Source: Onthophagus taurus | Taxonomy: Eukaryota > Arthropoda > Insecta > Coleoptera > Scarabaeidae | Assembly: GCF_036711975.1 (NCBI RefSeq) | Contig: NC_091967.1 | Span: 6,882,001-6,946,000 of the forward strand | Length of the DNA stretch: 64,000 bases | Direction: 5' to 3' | Part shown: positions 22,801 to 34,645 of the stretch, piece by piece | Numbering within the stretch: position 1 is the stretch's first letter | How the letters are laid out: every line of letters starts with the position of its first letter | Made by a program: the position numbers and the translations under genes | The notes under the pieces: generated by a model | The model's database searches: none | The model's input: only the letters and a program-made list of their open reading frames with translations | What the model was told of the DNA's origin: nothing

Positions 22801-24551
22801 TAAACTAGAATATATCGTACTAATCCATCATAATGAAGTTTTACTGTAATTTATTTATAAAACAAGGATTATTTATCGACGAAGGATATTCATGTTCTTC
22901 CTCTGCATGAGAGTTAAGAATTGAGTAAGTATGTACTCCAATGGAAATCCAAGATTAATTTCTAAATAAATTGAAATCCAGAAAGTGAATTAAATAACTT
23001 TACTAAAAAACATGTTGAATTTAATGTTAGTAATAGTTTCAGTTTTAATTAACTTTGCATGGAAGGCAGAATAATTAATATAGTTTCCAAACCGTAAAAA
23101 GCTAACTCAAATTTAATTTAATAAACAGACACATCCACCCACACATTTAATAACATCCCACTCCACTCTATATTCATTACATCAATTCATCCAAAGTTTC
23201 CACATTGCAATAATAGAATGATGATAATGTTTGATGTGCATTCCTATATTCGAACTATGCAGGTACATACATCACTATGAGTACCTATCTACTTTGAAAC
23301 ACGGGTCGAGAGAACCGTTTCAATTTAAAGAAAGACACCTGATATGTGGTTTCACCCACTGACACACAGGTACTAGATATATACACGCGATATCGAGTTC
23401 GAAAACCGTCGGAGCGCGATGCAACAACACTGTTGCTATTCCTTCATTGTGCACACGCGGCTCTCTAGGTGGTTGAAATGCGATACCGCGGAGTCAGTGG
23501 CGTGCGAAGACACGAGACAGGGACAGAGGCAATTTTAAAAATTCCGTTCGGTCTTTTTTGAAGGTGCAACTTTCGATTCTGTCACGAACAACGGTTCCAA
23601 TTTTTGTTTTCTTTGATTTTTCGGCCGAGTTATCTCAACCAGCAAACACAACGGCGACGCGTTAAATTCTACTATTTGGGTGACTATCAAATTCGATATG
23701 CCAATAAATGTTTCAAAAAAGAAAAGATAAGACGTACACAATTGAGTATAAACGTATGGGTTGAACTGGTTCATAATGTTTCAATTGAATTAATTGATTA
23801 GACGGGATTATTAATGGTCTCCTATAAAGATCGAATAAAGACAATTAAGATGAATTTATCGCATACTAGGTTTAACAATTTAATCGCTCCAAGAGCCAAT
23901 CCTTATCTTTATTTAAAAAACACGATTTGGTTCTTACTTTACTCTGATTATTTTGTTTTATTAAAAAGTCACCCAGCAATTGGAAGTTACTGAAAATCTC
24001 TTGGGAACGTCGTCCACTAACAAGCGACTCTTTAAATGCGCAACCCGTCAACGTTACATTATAAAACTCAACGAACACGCATTTAAGCTTCTCATCTTTG
24101 CTTTTGCCATGGTTCAAAGTCAGTTATGTAAATTTCAAATTAAGCAATGGCCAAAGGGAATGAATATTTAATTTGAACAGACATTTCTGGTCTTCCGAGA
24201 ATTAAAAGGATCGATGTTTTTGAATAATGGAATAAGGTTTAGTATTAAATCTGCAATTTTAAAACAAATTTACGTATCTCTTACCTTGTATACTTCTAAT
24301 GTCATCGAAAATGGTAAAACGGCAACGCCAACCAGTAAATCGGCTACTGCTAGCGATACGATGAAAAGGTTCGTAACCGATCGTAATTTTGATGAACAGT
24401 AAACGGCAGCGATAACCAAACAGTTACCGATGATAACCATAACATCAATCAATGTTAAAATGGATAATTGGACCAAAAGACTAGGTTCGATCCACACAAC
24501 GTCGTCGTGGAGTGCATCGCACGATGCGGAATCGTTTGTTGAGCTTCGCAT
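6922..24551 (-). CDS. Oamb: Alpha1-adrenergic-like octopamine receptor (OAMB type), four coding exons
   Basis: Class A amine GPCR that in insects binds octopamine and signals through Ca2+ and cAMP at the plasma membrane. Coding exons: 24285-24551, 18420-18656, 15561-15774 and 6922-7856; all junctions are GT/AG and keep frame (phases 0, 0, 1), giving about 550 aa. I took the ATG at 24549-24551 because the open frame upstream has no ATG before a stop. Visible landmarks: N43 (TM1) and D71 (TM2); C98 and the amine-binding Asp105 in TM3; DRY at 122-124; TM5 serines 201 and 205, typical for catechol/phenol amines; a Ser/Thr/Arg-rich third loop of about 180 residues; FCWLPFF with W442 in TM6; NPLIY from N478 in TM7; Cys-rich start of the tail. 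Protein segments such as [18 protein letters not shown] and [20 protein letters not shown] match the Drosophila OAMB family as I remember it. Introns are 5.6, 2.6 and 7.7 kb. The Drosophila gene makes alternative 3' forms; I found no second TM6-TM7 exon here. Confidence 0.93.
7857..10763. other. Oamb intron 3, distal part
   Basis: Non-coding. Frames at 8589-8771 and 8839-9021 are short and not protein-like. A palindromic TGATCACGTGAT occurs at 9405-9416. No repeat recognised up to the piggyBac boundary. Confidence 0.5.
10764..10780 (+). repeat. piggyBac left terminal inverted repeat
   Basis: CCTTCGAGCGGGCGCGC preceded by TTAA. It is followed by TGTTATAAAATTTATCACA, a sequence echoed in the right subterminal region next to the middle GC-rich motif copy. 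Confidence 0.93.
11303..12415. mobile_element. Solo LTR nested in the piggyBac element
   Basis: Begins TGTAAGGAGCGG and ends GGTTCGCTACA, the TG...CA termini of an LTR, and is flanked by the 4-bp duplication GTTA (11299-11302 and 12416-12419). Its 1113 bp contain no retroviral genes, as expected after LTR-LTR recombination. Duplication length suits Gypsy or BEL/Pao families; I cannot choose. Two diverged copies of a ~123-bp block lie near its 3' side. AATAAA is present near the 3' end (about 12353). Strand of the parent element is not certain. Confidence 0.78.
12086..12320. repeat. Two-copy ~123-bp direct repeat inside the solo LTR
   Basis: Copies begin at about 12086 and 12209, each with CCCCCTG.ACGCTCTT, then CTTATTGG.CAAC.C.TGG, AACCAAT, a CAATTA.ACAAAAGA segment and a purine-rich AAGGAAGGG-like tail. 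Divergence is moderate. CCAAT-box-like AACCAAT occurs in both, so it may be a duplicated LTR enhancer (inference). Confidence 0.75.
12632..13725 (+). pseudogene. piggyBac transposase pseudogene
   Basis: DDE_Tnp_1_7-type transposase remnant. The first frame (12632-13108) begins MMAAPEIL and has the acidic N-terminal region usual for the family (runs of E/D/S), then ends at a TAA; the same frame resumes with piggyBac-like sequence and meets a second stop near 13170. At about 13350 the reading shifts to the frame that carries [33 protein letters not shown] and [10 protein letters not shown], the hallmark block with a catalytic Asp. After TTDNYYTS the usual 150 or so residues, including the third catalytic Asp region, are missing, and the frame ends with a short CLDCKNK tail that may be the remains of the Cys-rich terminus. 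Two stops, a frameshift and the deletion make it inactive. Confidence 0.88.
14065..14163 (-). repeat. piggyBac right terminal repeat with subterminal motif copies
   Basis: GCGCGCCCGCTCG occurs three times, starting at 14069, 14120 and 14147 (spacings 51 and 27 bp); the last copy is the TIR itself. The first and third sit in an 18-bp near-palindrome TCGAGCGCGCCCGCTCGA (14065-14082 and 14143-14160). Such subterminal repeats in piggyBac elements are usually transposase-binding sites; that role here is inferred. Confidence 0.85.
14485..14741 (+). pseudogene. Penelope-like reverse transcriptase fragment
   Basis: About 82 codons with [17 protein letters not shown], which resembles the SFDV.SL.TNIP block (RT motif with the first catalytic Asp) of Penelope-like elements, followed by [10 protein letters not shown], the typical sequence just before the RT fingers end. 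It has no flanking RT domains and ends in a stop, so it is a truncated copy lying about 300 bp outside the piggyBac right end. Family assignment is from memory of the motif. Confidence 0.6.
14742..15560. other. Oamb intron 3, proximal part
   Basis: AT-rich. A short spacer of unclear origin follows the RT fragment; no further coding similarity is evident in either direction. Confidence 0.4.
15561..15774 (-). CDS. Oamb: Oamb coding exon 3 (ECL2, TM5)
   Basis: 71 codons plus one base. Acceptor TTTCAG, donor AAAG|GTTAGT. Encodes the PC.WKCEL second extracellular loop and TM5 with [10 protein letters not shown], then [18 protein letters not shown], which is near-invariant among OAMB receptors in my memory. 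No frame longer than 60 codons with an ATG covers it, so it is easily missed by ORF calling. Confidence 0.92.
15775..18419. other. Oamb intron 2
   Basis: No gene. 16880-17400 and 17580-17880 are GC-richer and open in several frames on both strands but resemble no protein; they could be conserved regulatory sequence. Confidence 0.45.
18420..18656 (-). CDS. Oamb: Oamb coding exon 2 (TM3, TM4)
   Basis: 79 codons, VWIFGKIWC... to ...GWRDSK, acceptor ACAG, donor AAG|GTAAGA, phase 0 at both ends. Carries the TM3 Cys, the amine-binding Asp and the DRY motif. Confidence 0.92.
20043..20206. mobile_element. Candidate short MITE with imperfect inverted ends
   Basis: Left end CAGCAGCGTAAACGTGAACG with a second AACGTGAA repeat; right end GTTTACGTTCTCGTTGCCGT TTACG then TAGTCG approximates the reverse complement. 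The CAGCAGCGTAAACGTGAACG type of end is one I associate with insect hAT-like MITEs. No clear 8-bp target duplication remains, so the boundaries are tentative. Confidence 0.4.
22499..22757. repeat. Direct and inverted repeat cluster (GACGGCTAAACC / TCTAGTTCTAGG units)
   Basis: A ~60-bp unit, ACGTCTYTWAAGACGGCTAA then ACCYGAATG.TTCTAGTT.TAGGTC.AGTGTTAGT, is present at about 22502-22557 and 22580-22644. A partial inverted copy lies at 22656-22704 (GAACTAACACTATACCCAGC, then TTAGCCGTCTTTAGAGACGT). A third forward copy at 22705-22757 lacks the first part. The second and inverted copies can pair as a long imperfect hairpin. It contains no ORF. Confidence 0.85.
24285..24551 (-). CDS. Oamb: Oamb coding exon 1 (N-terminus, TM1, TM2)
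   Basis: 89 codons from ATG to ...EVYK, with donor AAG|GTAAGA, phase 0. Contains a short extracellular N-terminus with NDS glycosylation sequon, TM1 with GNCLVIAAV and TM2 with LAVADLLVG. Confidence 0.92.
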
Positions 24552-26099
24552 TACATCGAACCGATACCACAACAAACTACTCCATCTCTGCAGCTCCCTA
24601 TCGTTTAAGTCCTATCGAATATTGTTCCATAATCCCACGGTTCCATTCAAAGTAAGTATCTTCGTCGGATATCGAGACATTCATTTCCATCAATCAATTA
24701 ATAATTTAATTTTGATTCATTTTGCTTGGATTTGTAAATGTCATTTCAACAACTAAAGCTATTAATCCCATCTTTCAATCACTATGGCAGTGTTATTTTT
24801 TATTCAGATTTTATCGAACAATACAAATTAAAGCACTATTCACGATGTTGTTTGATCTCTTTTAACGGCCATTCTGTTTCATAGCGTTTACTTATAAAGC
24901 AGTTTCAGTGCTTATGAATATGTAGATTTTATCGTGGTTAAATCTGAAATAAAGTAAACAAATTAAGAACCACAAAAATCGATTATATAAAATATATAAA
25001 TAAAAGATAGAAAAGGTTGAAAAAGTAAGTGATTTTGAACTTTGTATTAAAATTACTTGAATCCAATTTTAACAAATAACATCAAAAACGTATTTATACT
25101 GACAGCATTAAAGTTCTAGTGGCAGTACTTACTGAACAATACTGCTGAAAGGTGTTTTGGTTTTGGCAACGTCTGATCATTAATCTGAATATGACTGCAA
25201 AAGATGTAAGTGTCGAAATACAAAGATATCTCGAAGGACACAATGGGCACAGTCCCTTTCACTACGAAGATAGGAGTAATGTTTTATTTGCAAAAAGGCT
25301 CTACACCTAGCAAGGCAATTCATACGGTTCTGTAACAAACATTGTGCGAAGAATTAGAGACTAGCCCTAGTAGTCAGCTACACTCTTATATGAGAAAATT
25401 CAATAAAAAACTGGATTGGTAGTATTTTATGTACTAGACCTATGATTTGCTTCTCAATAAGTGGCATTCATGTATAACAACTTTGAATTTGACAAGATGG
25501 CACAATATTATACAAACATGTCAACTTGATACAATCAGGCTATTTTAGTTTAGTAGGAAATATTTTTTGGATTATTTTCTATAGGAATATGTAAACCAAC
25601 GTTCCTAGATTTATTGCCAATATACGGCATCAGCTGGTCGAACAAGTCCTCGAAAATTTGAATTGGTAGAGTTCAGTAATGAATCCCGATTCGATTGGGG
25701 ATGCATGATGACCGTATTGAATTTTCTATTACCAGGCATATGCACTAAGCTGATTTATGGAATTCTAGCAATATATGACGCAAAACTAACAATCGTATAG
25801 AATTTTATTAAACACAAAACTTACACTTACTAACATTTTAAAGGTTATCCTATATAATCGTAGAGATATTTTTAAGCAAAAATATAATGTTCAATTTAGA
25901 ATACAATTTCTTGCTTAAACTATAATTCTTTCATTACGTTGTTTACAATCTTTCGTTGGTTATTAATTGATAATTGTTCATATCCTAGGTAGACATTCAT
26001 CTTCACATTTTAGATGATTGTCCCCAATTTTAGTTCGTTAAAGAGTAAATTTAGAAATTTCTATTTTCGAATTGAATATGAAGTTGAAATAACCGGTTT
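24552..26099. other. Upstream flank of Oamb coding exon 1
   Basis: Presumably 5' UTR/intron or promoter-distal DNA. 25090-25340 reads like a degenerate repeat but I cannot assign it. No coding sequence recognised. Confidence 0.4.
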
Positions 26100-26720
26100 A
26101 GTTAATAAATCGAAGGAGAATGTCAAAATAACGTCCGTACCCCGTTAAATATTCATGATCACGTGATTAGGCACGACTCGCGGCAAAATATGGGCGTCGC
26201 GGCGCGCGTGTCGAAGTTCCGGCTGCTATGGCGTCATATAAATCAAAGGAAATTATTTGGGGTCCGGACTGATATTTCAACGTCTGTTCGGTGATGAACG
26301 GGTAACCTACGGAGTAAATTATTGAAAATGGGACGGTATAATCGTTGCAATTTCTTCAACCTCGTACGAAACCCTTTTATTAGTATCAGTTTAAGCTAAA
26401 CTTGTTTTCAACTCAATTCTATAAAAGCACCTAAACGCAAACTACCAATAAACGTCTATTCAGGTGTCATAAACAACCGAGATTTGCAGTTTGCCGAATT
26501 CCATTAGTAATATTTAGCGTTTCGTGAGTCGCGTCGTGATGCCAACTGAATAGGACTGTGGTTCGCCAACCGATATGAAGCCGAGAGCTGTTTCGTTTAA
26601 TCCGAAATCGATGGACAGGAGAGTGTGTGTGGGCGCTCTTTCCTGCATAAAAGCCCTGCTATTAATAATCGCTTTGGCCGAAAGCGCGTGTGTGTCATTC
26701 GAGCCGAACCGACTTGGCGG
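26100..26720. promoter_or_regulatory. GC-richer island upstream of Oamb, candidate 5' exon or enhancer
   Basis: In contrast to the AT-rich flanks this segment has CpG-rich pieces (GTCGCGGCGCGCGTGTCG near 26195), a palindromic TGATCACGTGAT E-box at 26156-26167 and GTGAGTCGCGTCGTGATG near 26524. Its position 1.6-2.1 kb upstream of the first coding exon suits a non-coding 5' exon or control region; this is inference. Confidence 0.35.
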
Positions 26721-29700
26721 GCTTTTGCATTAATTTTCTATGAAATTTATATTCGGTTCGAATCTATTTGGACGCCAACCATAAATCGAATCATAAATTT
26801 CATCTCTGCCAGTATATATCATTACTCTACACTGATATCTAACAACTTTAACAAAGTTATTTTTACTATTTCAAATTATTTCTTTGAAACATGTACACTA
26901 TTTTACCATTAACATTCCAATTCCATTCCATAATAACCAAAAATATCAATACATACAAAGTAATTTAATTCAAAACACTGACGTTATATGACATTGACTC
27001 GATCGCAAGCCATTTTCAATGTGATGCTAAAACAATGATGAGCTGGAACGTAACAGATTTCCGACGATTTACAAAGTGGCCGAAGTTGTTGTGTTCCAGA
27101 AAGGGAAAAACAGCGAAACCTGCCAAGGTTGTTTAGTTGTTTAGTTGTCTATATCCTGGCAGTCTTTATAGACATCTAGTGGTCATTTGACAATCTTAAG
27201 ATTCTGAGTTACTCTCAGGATAAGTGTGCAATCTCTATGTACTCTTCATTATGATAGAGATACTTGAAAGGATCGTGAGGTATAGAAACGGAGTCATGTA
27301 CTTGTTAAAAAATAAAATATGAACTGATTTACTGGGCTCTTAAAAAAGAGACTGACATAAATACTACATATTATGGAAGGAACGATAGCTAACTTCACAT
27401 GGAAAAACAATCTTGGTTCATAGCACCAATTATTAATGAAAGAACTGCATATCTCGCTTTCACAAGTTCGATGTATGTCTGAATTGTTATCATTCTTTAA
27501 TTGTTCGTTATCAGCCTATGACCGAAATGAGGATCTCCACCGATACCAAATTTGTATTTCAATTAAACCTCAGTTAAATGATCCACGGATAATCGACGCT
27601 TTTACGAATTCCTCTTAATAAGGATTCCGTTTCAAAATTAATACCAACGTGAAATCCGAATTTAATTTGTAGTTGCATATAACTTCTGTGTGGAGATTGT
27701 AAGTCTTCAACCTATTTAGTATATAATCCCTGTATTACTAGTATCTTTCATTATAAATTATTCTCATCTCTAATATAATATACCTTATTAAAACAAATTT
27801 AGTCTTTTAAATTAAATTCTTCATTCAATTTAGTTCTCGATTTAATTATTATTCGATTTATGATTAACAGAATTTAATTACTTAAATTCCGTTATTTATA
27901 ATATTTAATTTAATCTAATAATACATACAAATATATATTTAATCAAATATTTATTGTTATGCATTTATTTTTATATGGAAGATTGCATCTTGTATTCTTT
28001 AATAATATTGTTAATCATAAATGAATAAGCGAAGTGAATCGAGAAATGAAAACAATGTGAAGTTGTAATTCGTTCGATTACAATCAATTATTCATCGGTT
28101 TAACAGCTTTGATCATGTGTAGCGCTAAAGCGGTTTATTCGTGCTATCCCGATAAAATTAGTTCGAAATAGAATTATTGGAACAATGGTTCAAATTAGTC
28201 TATAAAAAAATAATATAAAAAAAGATTAGGTAGGTACATCTTTGACGTTTTATATTTATTATTGTCGGATTAGTACTGATGAGGTCAAACACTAATTGAT
28301 TGTTTGATTAAGGTAACGCGATGTTTGAACTAAATCATGTCCATAAATACTGATTGATAGCAGTTGCTCATTAACAAACAGCAATCGAATAAACGCAAAA
28401 GATTTTTTTTCTCTTTCAACGTCACTTTCTATTTAATTTTAATTGTGCGTTAATTATCTTTAACGTACTTGTTTTTATAGTATTCGCTTTGTGTGGGCAA
28501 ATTATTTTAATGTTCAAGGACTTATTTTATGTTACACGCATTTTTTCTTCCCCGTTATCTTCATTCAAATGAAATTCAACGATGAAACAGAATTTGTTGA
28601 ATTTATTCGCGGTAAATACAAAATTAAAGTTTTATTCAATTTCGATTGGAGTCATTTCCAAGTTATTACCATCGTTTCTCGTTAAGTATTGATTCAAAAA
28701 AGGGAGGGCGAAGTTTCTAATGGATTTCCAATACCGATTCCGGGAAATTTATTTTTGCGTGATCAGTTTTATATTATTGTAAATTCGCTATATTTAAACG
28801 CGACGTCGTGATATCGAATCATATTTTTTTCCGTTTAAAACATTTACTTAAATCAAACCAAATCGTATATTTCATCAAGGCGTTATTCGCCCATGAAACT
28901 AGATAACAAACTCAATCCGTTTAGAAGATTAGGAATATTAGTAAAAAATATCGATCGTTAAAACATCAAAACAAGTTGATGATGTCAACACTTTCAATAA
29001 TAAAAAGTGTTATTGGCCACGTTTTATGCTCATTACCTACCTATATTGATACACATTTAGTTTGTCTATAGAATCATAAGAAAATCATAAGAAATTGGGA
29101 TTTCCATAAATCATTATATAATTATTAGCACTTGTTATCAAATTATAAGCTTTCCAATGAAAGAAACCGATTTTGAAAATATCTTTTAGTTCTTGAAATA
29201 TTAATTTTGAATTGCTGAATATATTTGGAAACCCCAGAACATCCACTAGAATGTTTAGAAATCTTTTCTATGGATTTAATTATAAATATCTTTCAATGAA
29301 GGAATTATTCGATAGAAGCGACGTAACGAGTTTCTGTCCATAGAAACTTGGAAAGCGCAGAAAGAAAGTTAGCGATGGAAACTTTATTTTATGAAAAAAC
29401 AAGGTCCTGGAATTGTATATTACTCAATAAGTCATTGAAAATTGAATAGAATCAGGTTTCATTATTCCAAATTCCTCGATCAATCTTCCGGAAAATTTTC
29501 ACACATATAAATTTTAATATCGTTTTCTATTTGAAAATTCTATTTGTGAACTAAATTCACCTTCTACTTCCTCAAGGATTATTGAAACCGATAAATTTTC
29601 TATAACTACTCGACTTCGTTATAGAATTTTGTGAGTCTTGACCCGAACTCCACTCAAACATCTAACACGCCTGTAGTTTGAACATAAATAATTAAAAACC

Positions 29701-32339
29701 TTACCACACGATATTTTCTTCTTTAGATTCATTAAGTTACATTACCGAGTTCATAACTCGGTTAATGAGTGTGGATGTCGGTTTATGTAAAAGCAACGTT
29801 AACGTAAGCATTTATGTCGTCATTACGGTTTGAAAACATGCAAACTGTATAAAGGTATAAAGTGTAATTTGTGTTTATTTTTGAACTTAATTAAAAATTA
29901 TTAGAATATGATGTTAGGTACTCTTAAAAATGATAACCTTTACTACTTCAACATCCTTTCTACTCTTCGTTTGAATAGACTGTCTTCTCCTTTGACCGTT
30001 ACCGTCAGAAAAATTCTCGTTGTAGCAATCTTTCAAGTTGCGCTATTATTGGCAAGATACGTAACTTGACGTGGCAAAGAGATTTGAAGACCCCTTCGTC
30101 TAAGAAACTTCTGCTTGGTCTCTACTAAACGCTCCGAGTACAGACATCTAAATTTGTCAATGATTAAAAAAGTTATGATTTTGAAGTATTTGTGGTTTTA
30201 TCATCGTACATGTTCCTATGTGAGGTCCAGCTAACGCAAGAAGTTAAACTGAAACTAAACTCATTCGACATATTTTTCTATTTAGTTTCTTCAATAACAA
30301 AATCAAAGTTGCGATTTCAAATTTGATTAAATTGAGGTTTTGTTAACAATCAAAACGTCAGATTATGGGTTGTGAAGACTGCATAAACAAGTTTTTGCAG
30401 ATTAGTATCAGGCAATGCTGGAAAATTTGTTGAGACCAGCTGTGAAAAGGATTCATAACATAGAAATCGTTCCCGACTATTTTCTCTGGATGTAATTAAA
30501 TAAGCTGAGTAGTCACTTGAAAAAGTACGAATGAGTCAATTAGAAAATGTAGTTTAAAATCAATTTATTTTTAAATATCTGTTTATTTAACACTAAAATA
30601 CAGAAAAGTTCTAATGAATTTAAGCAATAAAGATTATTTTACACTATATCATGAATAAGTGGAAGGTGCTTGAGCCTACATTACCAGTTCCTGCACCAAT
30701 AAAACTTAGAGTATGTAAAAGCATAACAAATTTTAACCGTAAGCAAATAGAAATAAGAAATAGCGCAAGGATTTCATATCATTAAAAATCAAAGAACATT
30801 CTTCGAAAAGAACCACAATAAGAAACCAAGTAGTACATATACGTTTGAATAAGAACTTATCACTCACAATCAGTCAAGGTATATAGGGGTGGTCTTACGA
30901 TATGTATTGAAACTTTCCAAGCAGAATATGTTTACAGGGATAATTTTATTAACAAATTTGTCTTGAGAGCTTCTTAGATATTTGGGAAATACACAGCGTG
31001 TTCAAAAGGAATTTTTAACTTACATTCAATCCTGTTTCCTTTATACATGATAACAGATTCCTCATACTTCGATAGCTCCCCAATCTCCAATAAAATTTAA
31101 ACATCTTATATATTATTTTAATACATCAAAATTGCTTTATTTCAAAATACTGATCACTCACTATCTTAATTACAACCTTATATATTTTAAAATTTACATG
31201 ATAATAAACCTGAATAAGTTATGTATAGTAATAAAGAATTGTTTTAATTTTAACTTTTAGATTACTTGAAATTTTATTGCGATGATTCACCGTGAGACGA
31301 TGTCACTCAGTTTCAACGAAAAATCATGCTTTTAGGTACGTAGGAAGAAACGTTACGCCTCCCTATATATAAAAGACATAAAATTCTCGCAAAGGTCATA
31401 AAACTATCCTCCGTACTTTTATGGGACCGTAATAGATGACGGAATATATTCTAAAATTTTCTCTTTGTTTCTCAAAAATGTAATAGTAGTTATTACTTTT
31501 AAGATGATTGATGATGTTCAAAAAATAATTGTTAACTTATGTTATAAAAACTTGAAACAGAGGAAAAGTTTTCAGTGGAAACTTTCAAAACGCAATCTAT
31601 ATGAAAATGAACACCTATACATTTTCAGTTTCGTCCCGAAGTCATTTGAACTTTTCCTCGACCGTTACATTTTATTGTAATATTTTTATTTTTTCATATT
31701 AAATGTAATATTACATTTTCAAATCTCTGAAACAATGAAGTTTAATTAATAAACTAATATATTAGATCATAAATTTTAGTTAATTGGAGGCGCAACGTTA
31801 ATTATACAAAGAAAATTCAATTTAATATATTGTCCCGACTTGGACTACTAATGATCTAATATAATAGTGCTATCTAGACCGTCTACACAATCCCTTTATC
31901 TCAACAACCTTTGCTAATGTTATAAACCAAACAGAATCAACTTTAAAGCAAACTCGACAAAAGGGATTGTCGTAACGAAAATTTGAATGTTATCTCCGTA
32001 TACGTTTTCTTTAATACTGCAGTCGTTAATGTTAATGGAAATGGCACCTGAATACGCGCTGCAGGCATATTTAAAAATTAAATATTAAAGGATCATGTAA
32101 ATGAAGTTCTTCGCTGCGAACACTTACTGGGTCAATTACTTGATTATTTGGCGAGATTTCAATTATTTTGAAACGTCCAAAAATTCCTTTTACTGAATTA
32201 ATGAAATAATTATAATTACAATTTTGTTTGCTTACCCAAAATATAAAAATTTTCGAACTAAACATTCAAACCATACTTTCAAAAATAGTTACAAACAGAA
32301 AAGTTTTCACAAAATCACTTTAAAATTCACTAAAAGTCT
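26721..32339. other. AT-rich gene-free stretch
   Basis: Nothing recognisable. Short frames (27436-27618, 28491-28685, 31465-31680) have no family resemblance or splice context. No tandem array. Confidence 0.4.
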
Positions 32340-32600
32340 TCAAGGAGTAGTGGTGCTTTACAAAGAGCAACAGTTCAAGAGAGTTTCGAAACGAACGCGT
32401 TTAAACTGTTTGATTTCAGCGAACGTTACTCTGTAAACGCCGTCAGTTAACTGAAGCGGTCTCTGGCAGCCGCGTTCACCAGGAACGGGGGATTCGGATG
32501 GTTTCGAAACCCTGCGCTGGTGCAAGAGGAAAACTCTTCCCTCCGTTTCGGGCAAGTGCACTAGAACGAGTCTCCCCTCTTGGATTTTCCTATGATACAC
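32340..32600. promoter_or_regulatory. GC-rich island with initiator-like TCAGTT on both strands
   Basis: Contains GTCAGTTAACTGA(A/C) around 32438-32452, an inverted arrangement of the arthropod initiator TCAGTT, within a sharply GC-richer segment. On the minus strand a weak downstream GTTCG element falls about 30 bases after the initiator A. It could be a distal promoter and 5' non-coding exon of Oamb. Confidence 0.25.
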
Positions 32601-34309
32601 AAAGAACTCAACCCAAAAGCTTGAGCACCTCTTCATTCATTTTTCCATACGAGATGAGGGTTTTTATTACGCTTACGGGTATTGGTATTTTTTACTGAAA
32701 TTTTTTCACTGGAGATTTTGTTCAATGACACCTACTATAAATTACTAAAAGTTATTAAAAGTTAATAAAGTTAAAAATATTTTTCTTGTTAACAATAATT
32801 ACATCTCTAAACAACGGATATAACCCTAGAATGTACTTCGAAACTTTTGATTAAGGTTCGGTTGTCTTGGATGGATAATCAGAAAGACATATTTCATGCG
32901 ATAAGGAACGGAAGGATAAACTTGTAATTTCGCGTTCGATACGAGGAATGCGTTGCGACAGTGGTAGTTGTTCTTGCTGTTCGAATATGGATGGTTGTTA
33001 AATCGATTTTCAATTATTGCGATATGTACTGATACGAAAATTATATAAAATTGAATTTAATTGGGCCAATTTATCGAATGTTATAGATTGCGTAATCTTT
33101 TTTTAAACAATATATTACGTTGTTATATCCTTTTCTTTTTTGTAGTTTGTGGTTTTGTGGTTACGTTACTTTACGATTTGTTTTAATTTTACATCCCATG
33201 AACATTGTAAAAATATTATAAATTGAAATCATATGTTTCATCTTAATTTAGGCAACAAAATAGTAACATATGACACATTCATTACCTAGCACGCGGTATT
33301 TATTTTAGGGACTGATCAATATGGTGTATACGGATATATACACTATATATGTAGATGAATCTATGCGAATATCGGAGCTCTCGCAGCTATTTACGTTAGA
33401 AATCGATTTTACTTCGGATTACAGCCCAAACTGTTATTGACACAAGCTAAAAAAAATTACGTCCAATTTTATTTTGAATTTTTTATATAATGAAACAAAT
33501 AAATTGTGAAAAATATTGCAAAATATTAAACAATATAAAACAAAACTAGGCGTTAAAATATTATTCGTCCATTGATTTGATTTTAATGGAACATTCAATA
33601 AATTCAGAGTTATTATTATTTGCTCAATAAATTCAGGAAGCAATTAGCGATACAATTCGTTCGAAATGACTTCGAATAGCGGCGCCGGAATGAAAACAAT
33701 ACGATGGCCTATTGAAACAGTAAATATAGTATTATAATAGAATGCGTAACATGTATTCTCCCAAAGTTTCAGTTCAAAATGATTTCTATTTAGCAACGAT
33801 TCCAAAGTTAAACGGACCGTGACGATAATTCAGGTTGACAGGAAAATCGTGCGAACAACTACGTTGCACACGAAATGCAACAAAAAACCGTGTCGCCATA
33901 CTATTTGAAGAGGCATTTAATTAACATTCTTTCGAGTAGATAGCGCGTTCAGGGTCATTCGATTCGTGTTCCAACGGCAAAGTATTCGGATTTCAGTGCA
34001 ATCGTATTTGATTATAAAAAAATCAATTATTTTGATATTGGTACATTAATATATTTCTGTTAAAACTCTAATTGCATTATCAATTACCTTAACCATCAAC
34101 AAACAATCTTATCACAAGTTATACAGCAAAATGTTCATGTTATCCGATAGAAAATTGTCTGCAAACTTCAATAAAGCATAAGGTAAATAATGAAATGTTA
34201 ATATTAAAAAGTGCTACAGGACAAGTGCAAGAACTAGTTTCCCAACTTGATCATCATTGGAACATATGGACTAAGCTGTGTGAAGTATCATGAGGAGCAA
34301 ACCCTGCGT
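32601..34309. other. AT-rich gene-free stretch
   Basis: No coding similarity or obvious repeats. Confidence 0.35.
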
Positions 34310-34645
34310 TATTCCCCATGACAGTTTGAACTTTCTAGAGCTACCCTTGAAGATGCCAGACTGTAGAACAGTATGGCATACCATCATACATTAAATCTTA
34401 TATATTACAAATTTGATCCATAATATCCTGAGAGATGCAAGGAGCCACTATTACGATGAATTTGTCTTTCCAACTTTCATATTTTGTACTAAAAAACCGA
34501 CCCAACCCTGTTTTTCATTTCAAGATAGATTACGTAGACAGAAATTTATATTTCTCCGAGGATAAAATTCGTAACTATTAAGAAGCAACGTAACAGTTTT
34601 GATTTTAATATTCAGTTTATAACCGAGAAAACCATTGAGGATTAT
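34310..34645. repeat. Interspersed repeat copy A (pairs with 37.44-37.75 kb)
   Basis: Shares with 37.5 kb, in the same orientation, TTTGATCCA.AATATCCTGAGA (about 34411), CTATTACGATGAATTTG (about 34448) and AACAGTTTTGAT.TTAA.ATTCAGTTTATA.CCGAGA (about 34590-34630). Spacing between the blocks differs by small indels. No coding capacity seen. Confidence 0.7.

Larger units (their letters stand above)
18657..24284. other. Oamb intron 1
   Basis: 5.6 kb, non-coding apart from two repeat features listed separately (20043-20206 and 22499-22757). GC-richer stretches at 19370-19760 and 23390-23540 stand out from AT-rich surroundings and are candidates for enhancers. Confidence 0.5.

Noticed and set aside
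24552..24575. Eight extra N-terminal residues for Oamb
   Set aside because: That frame begins at TTG; the first real ATG is at 24549-24551 and gives a normal short N-terminus.
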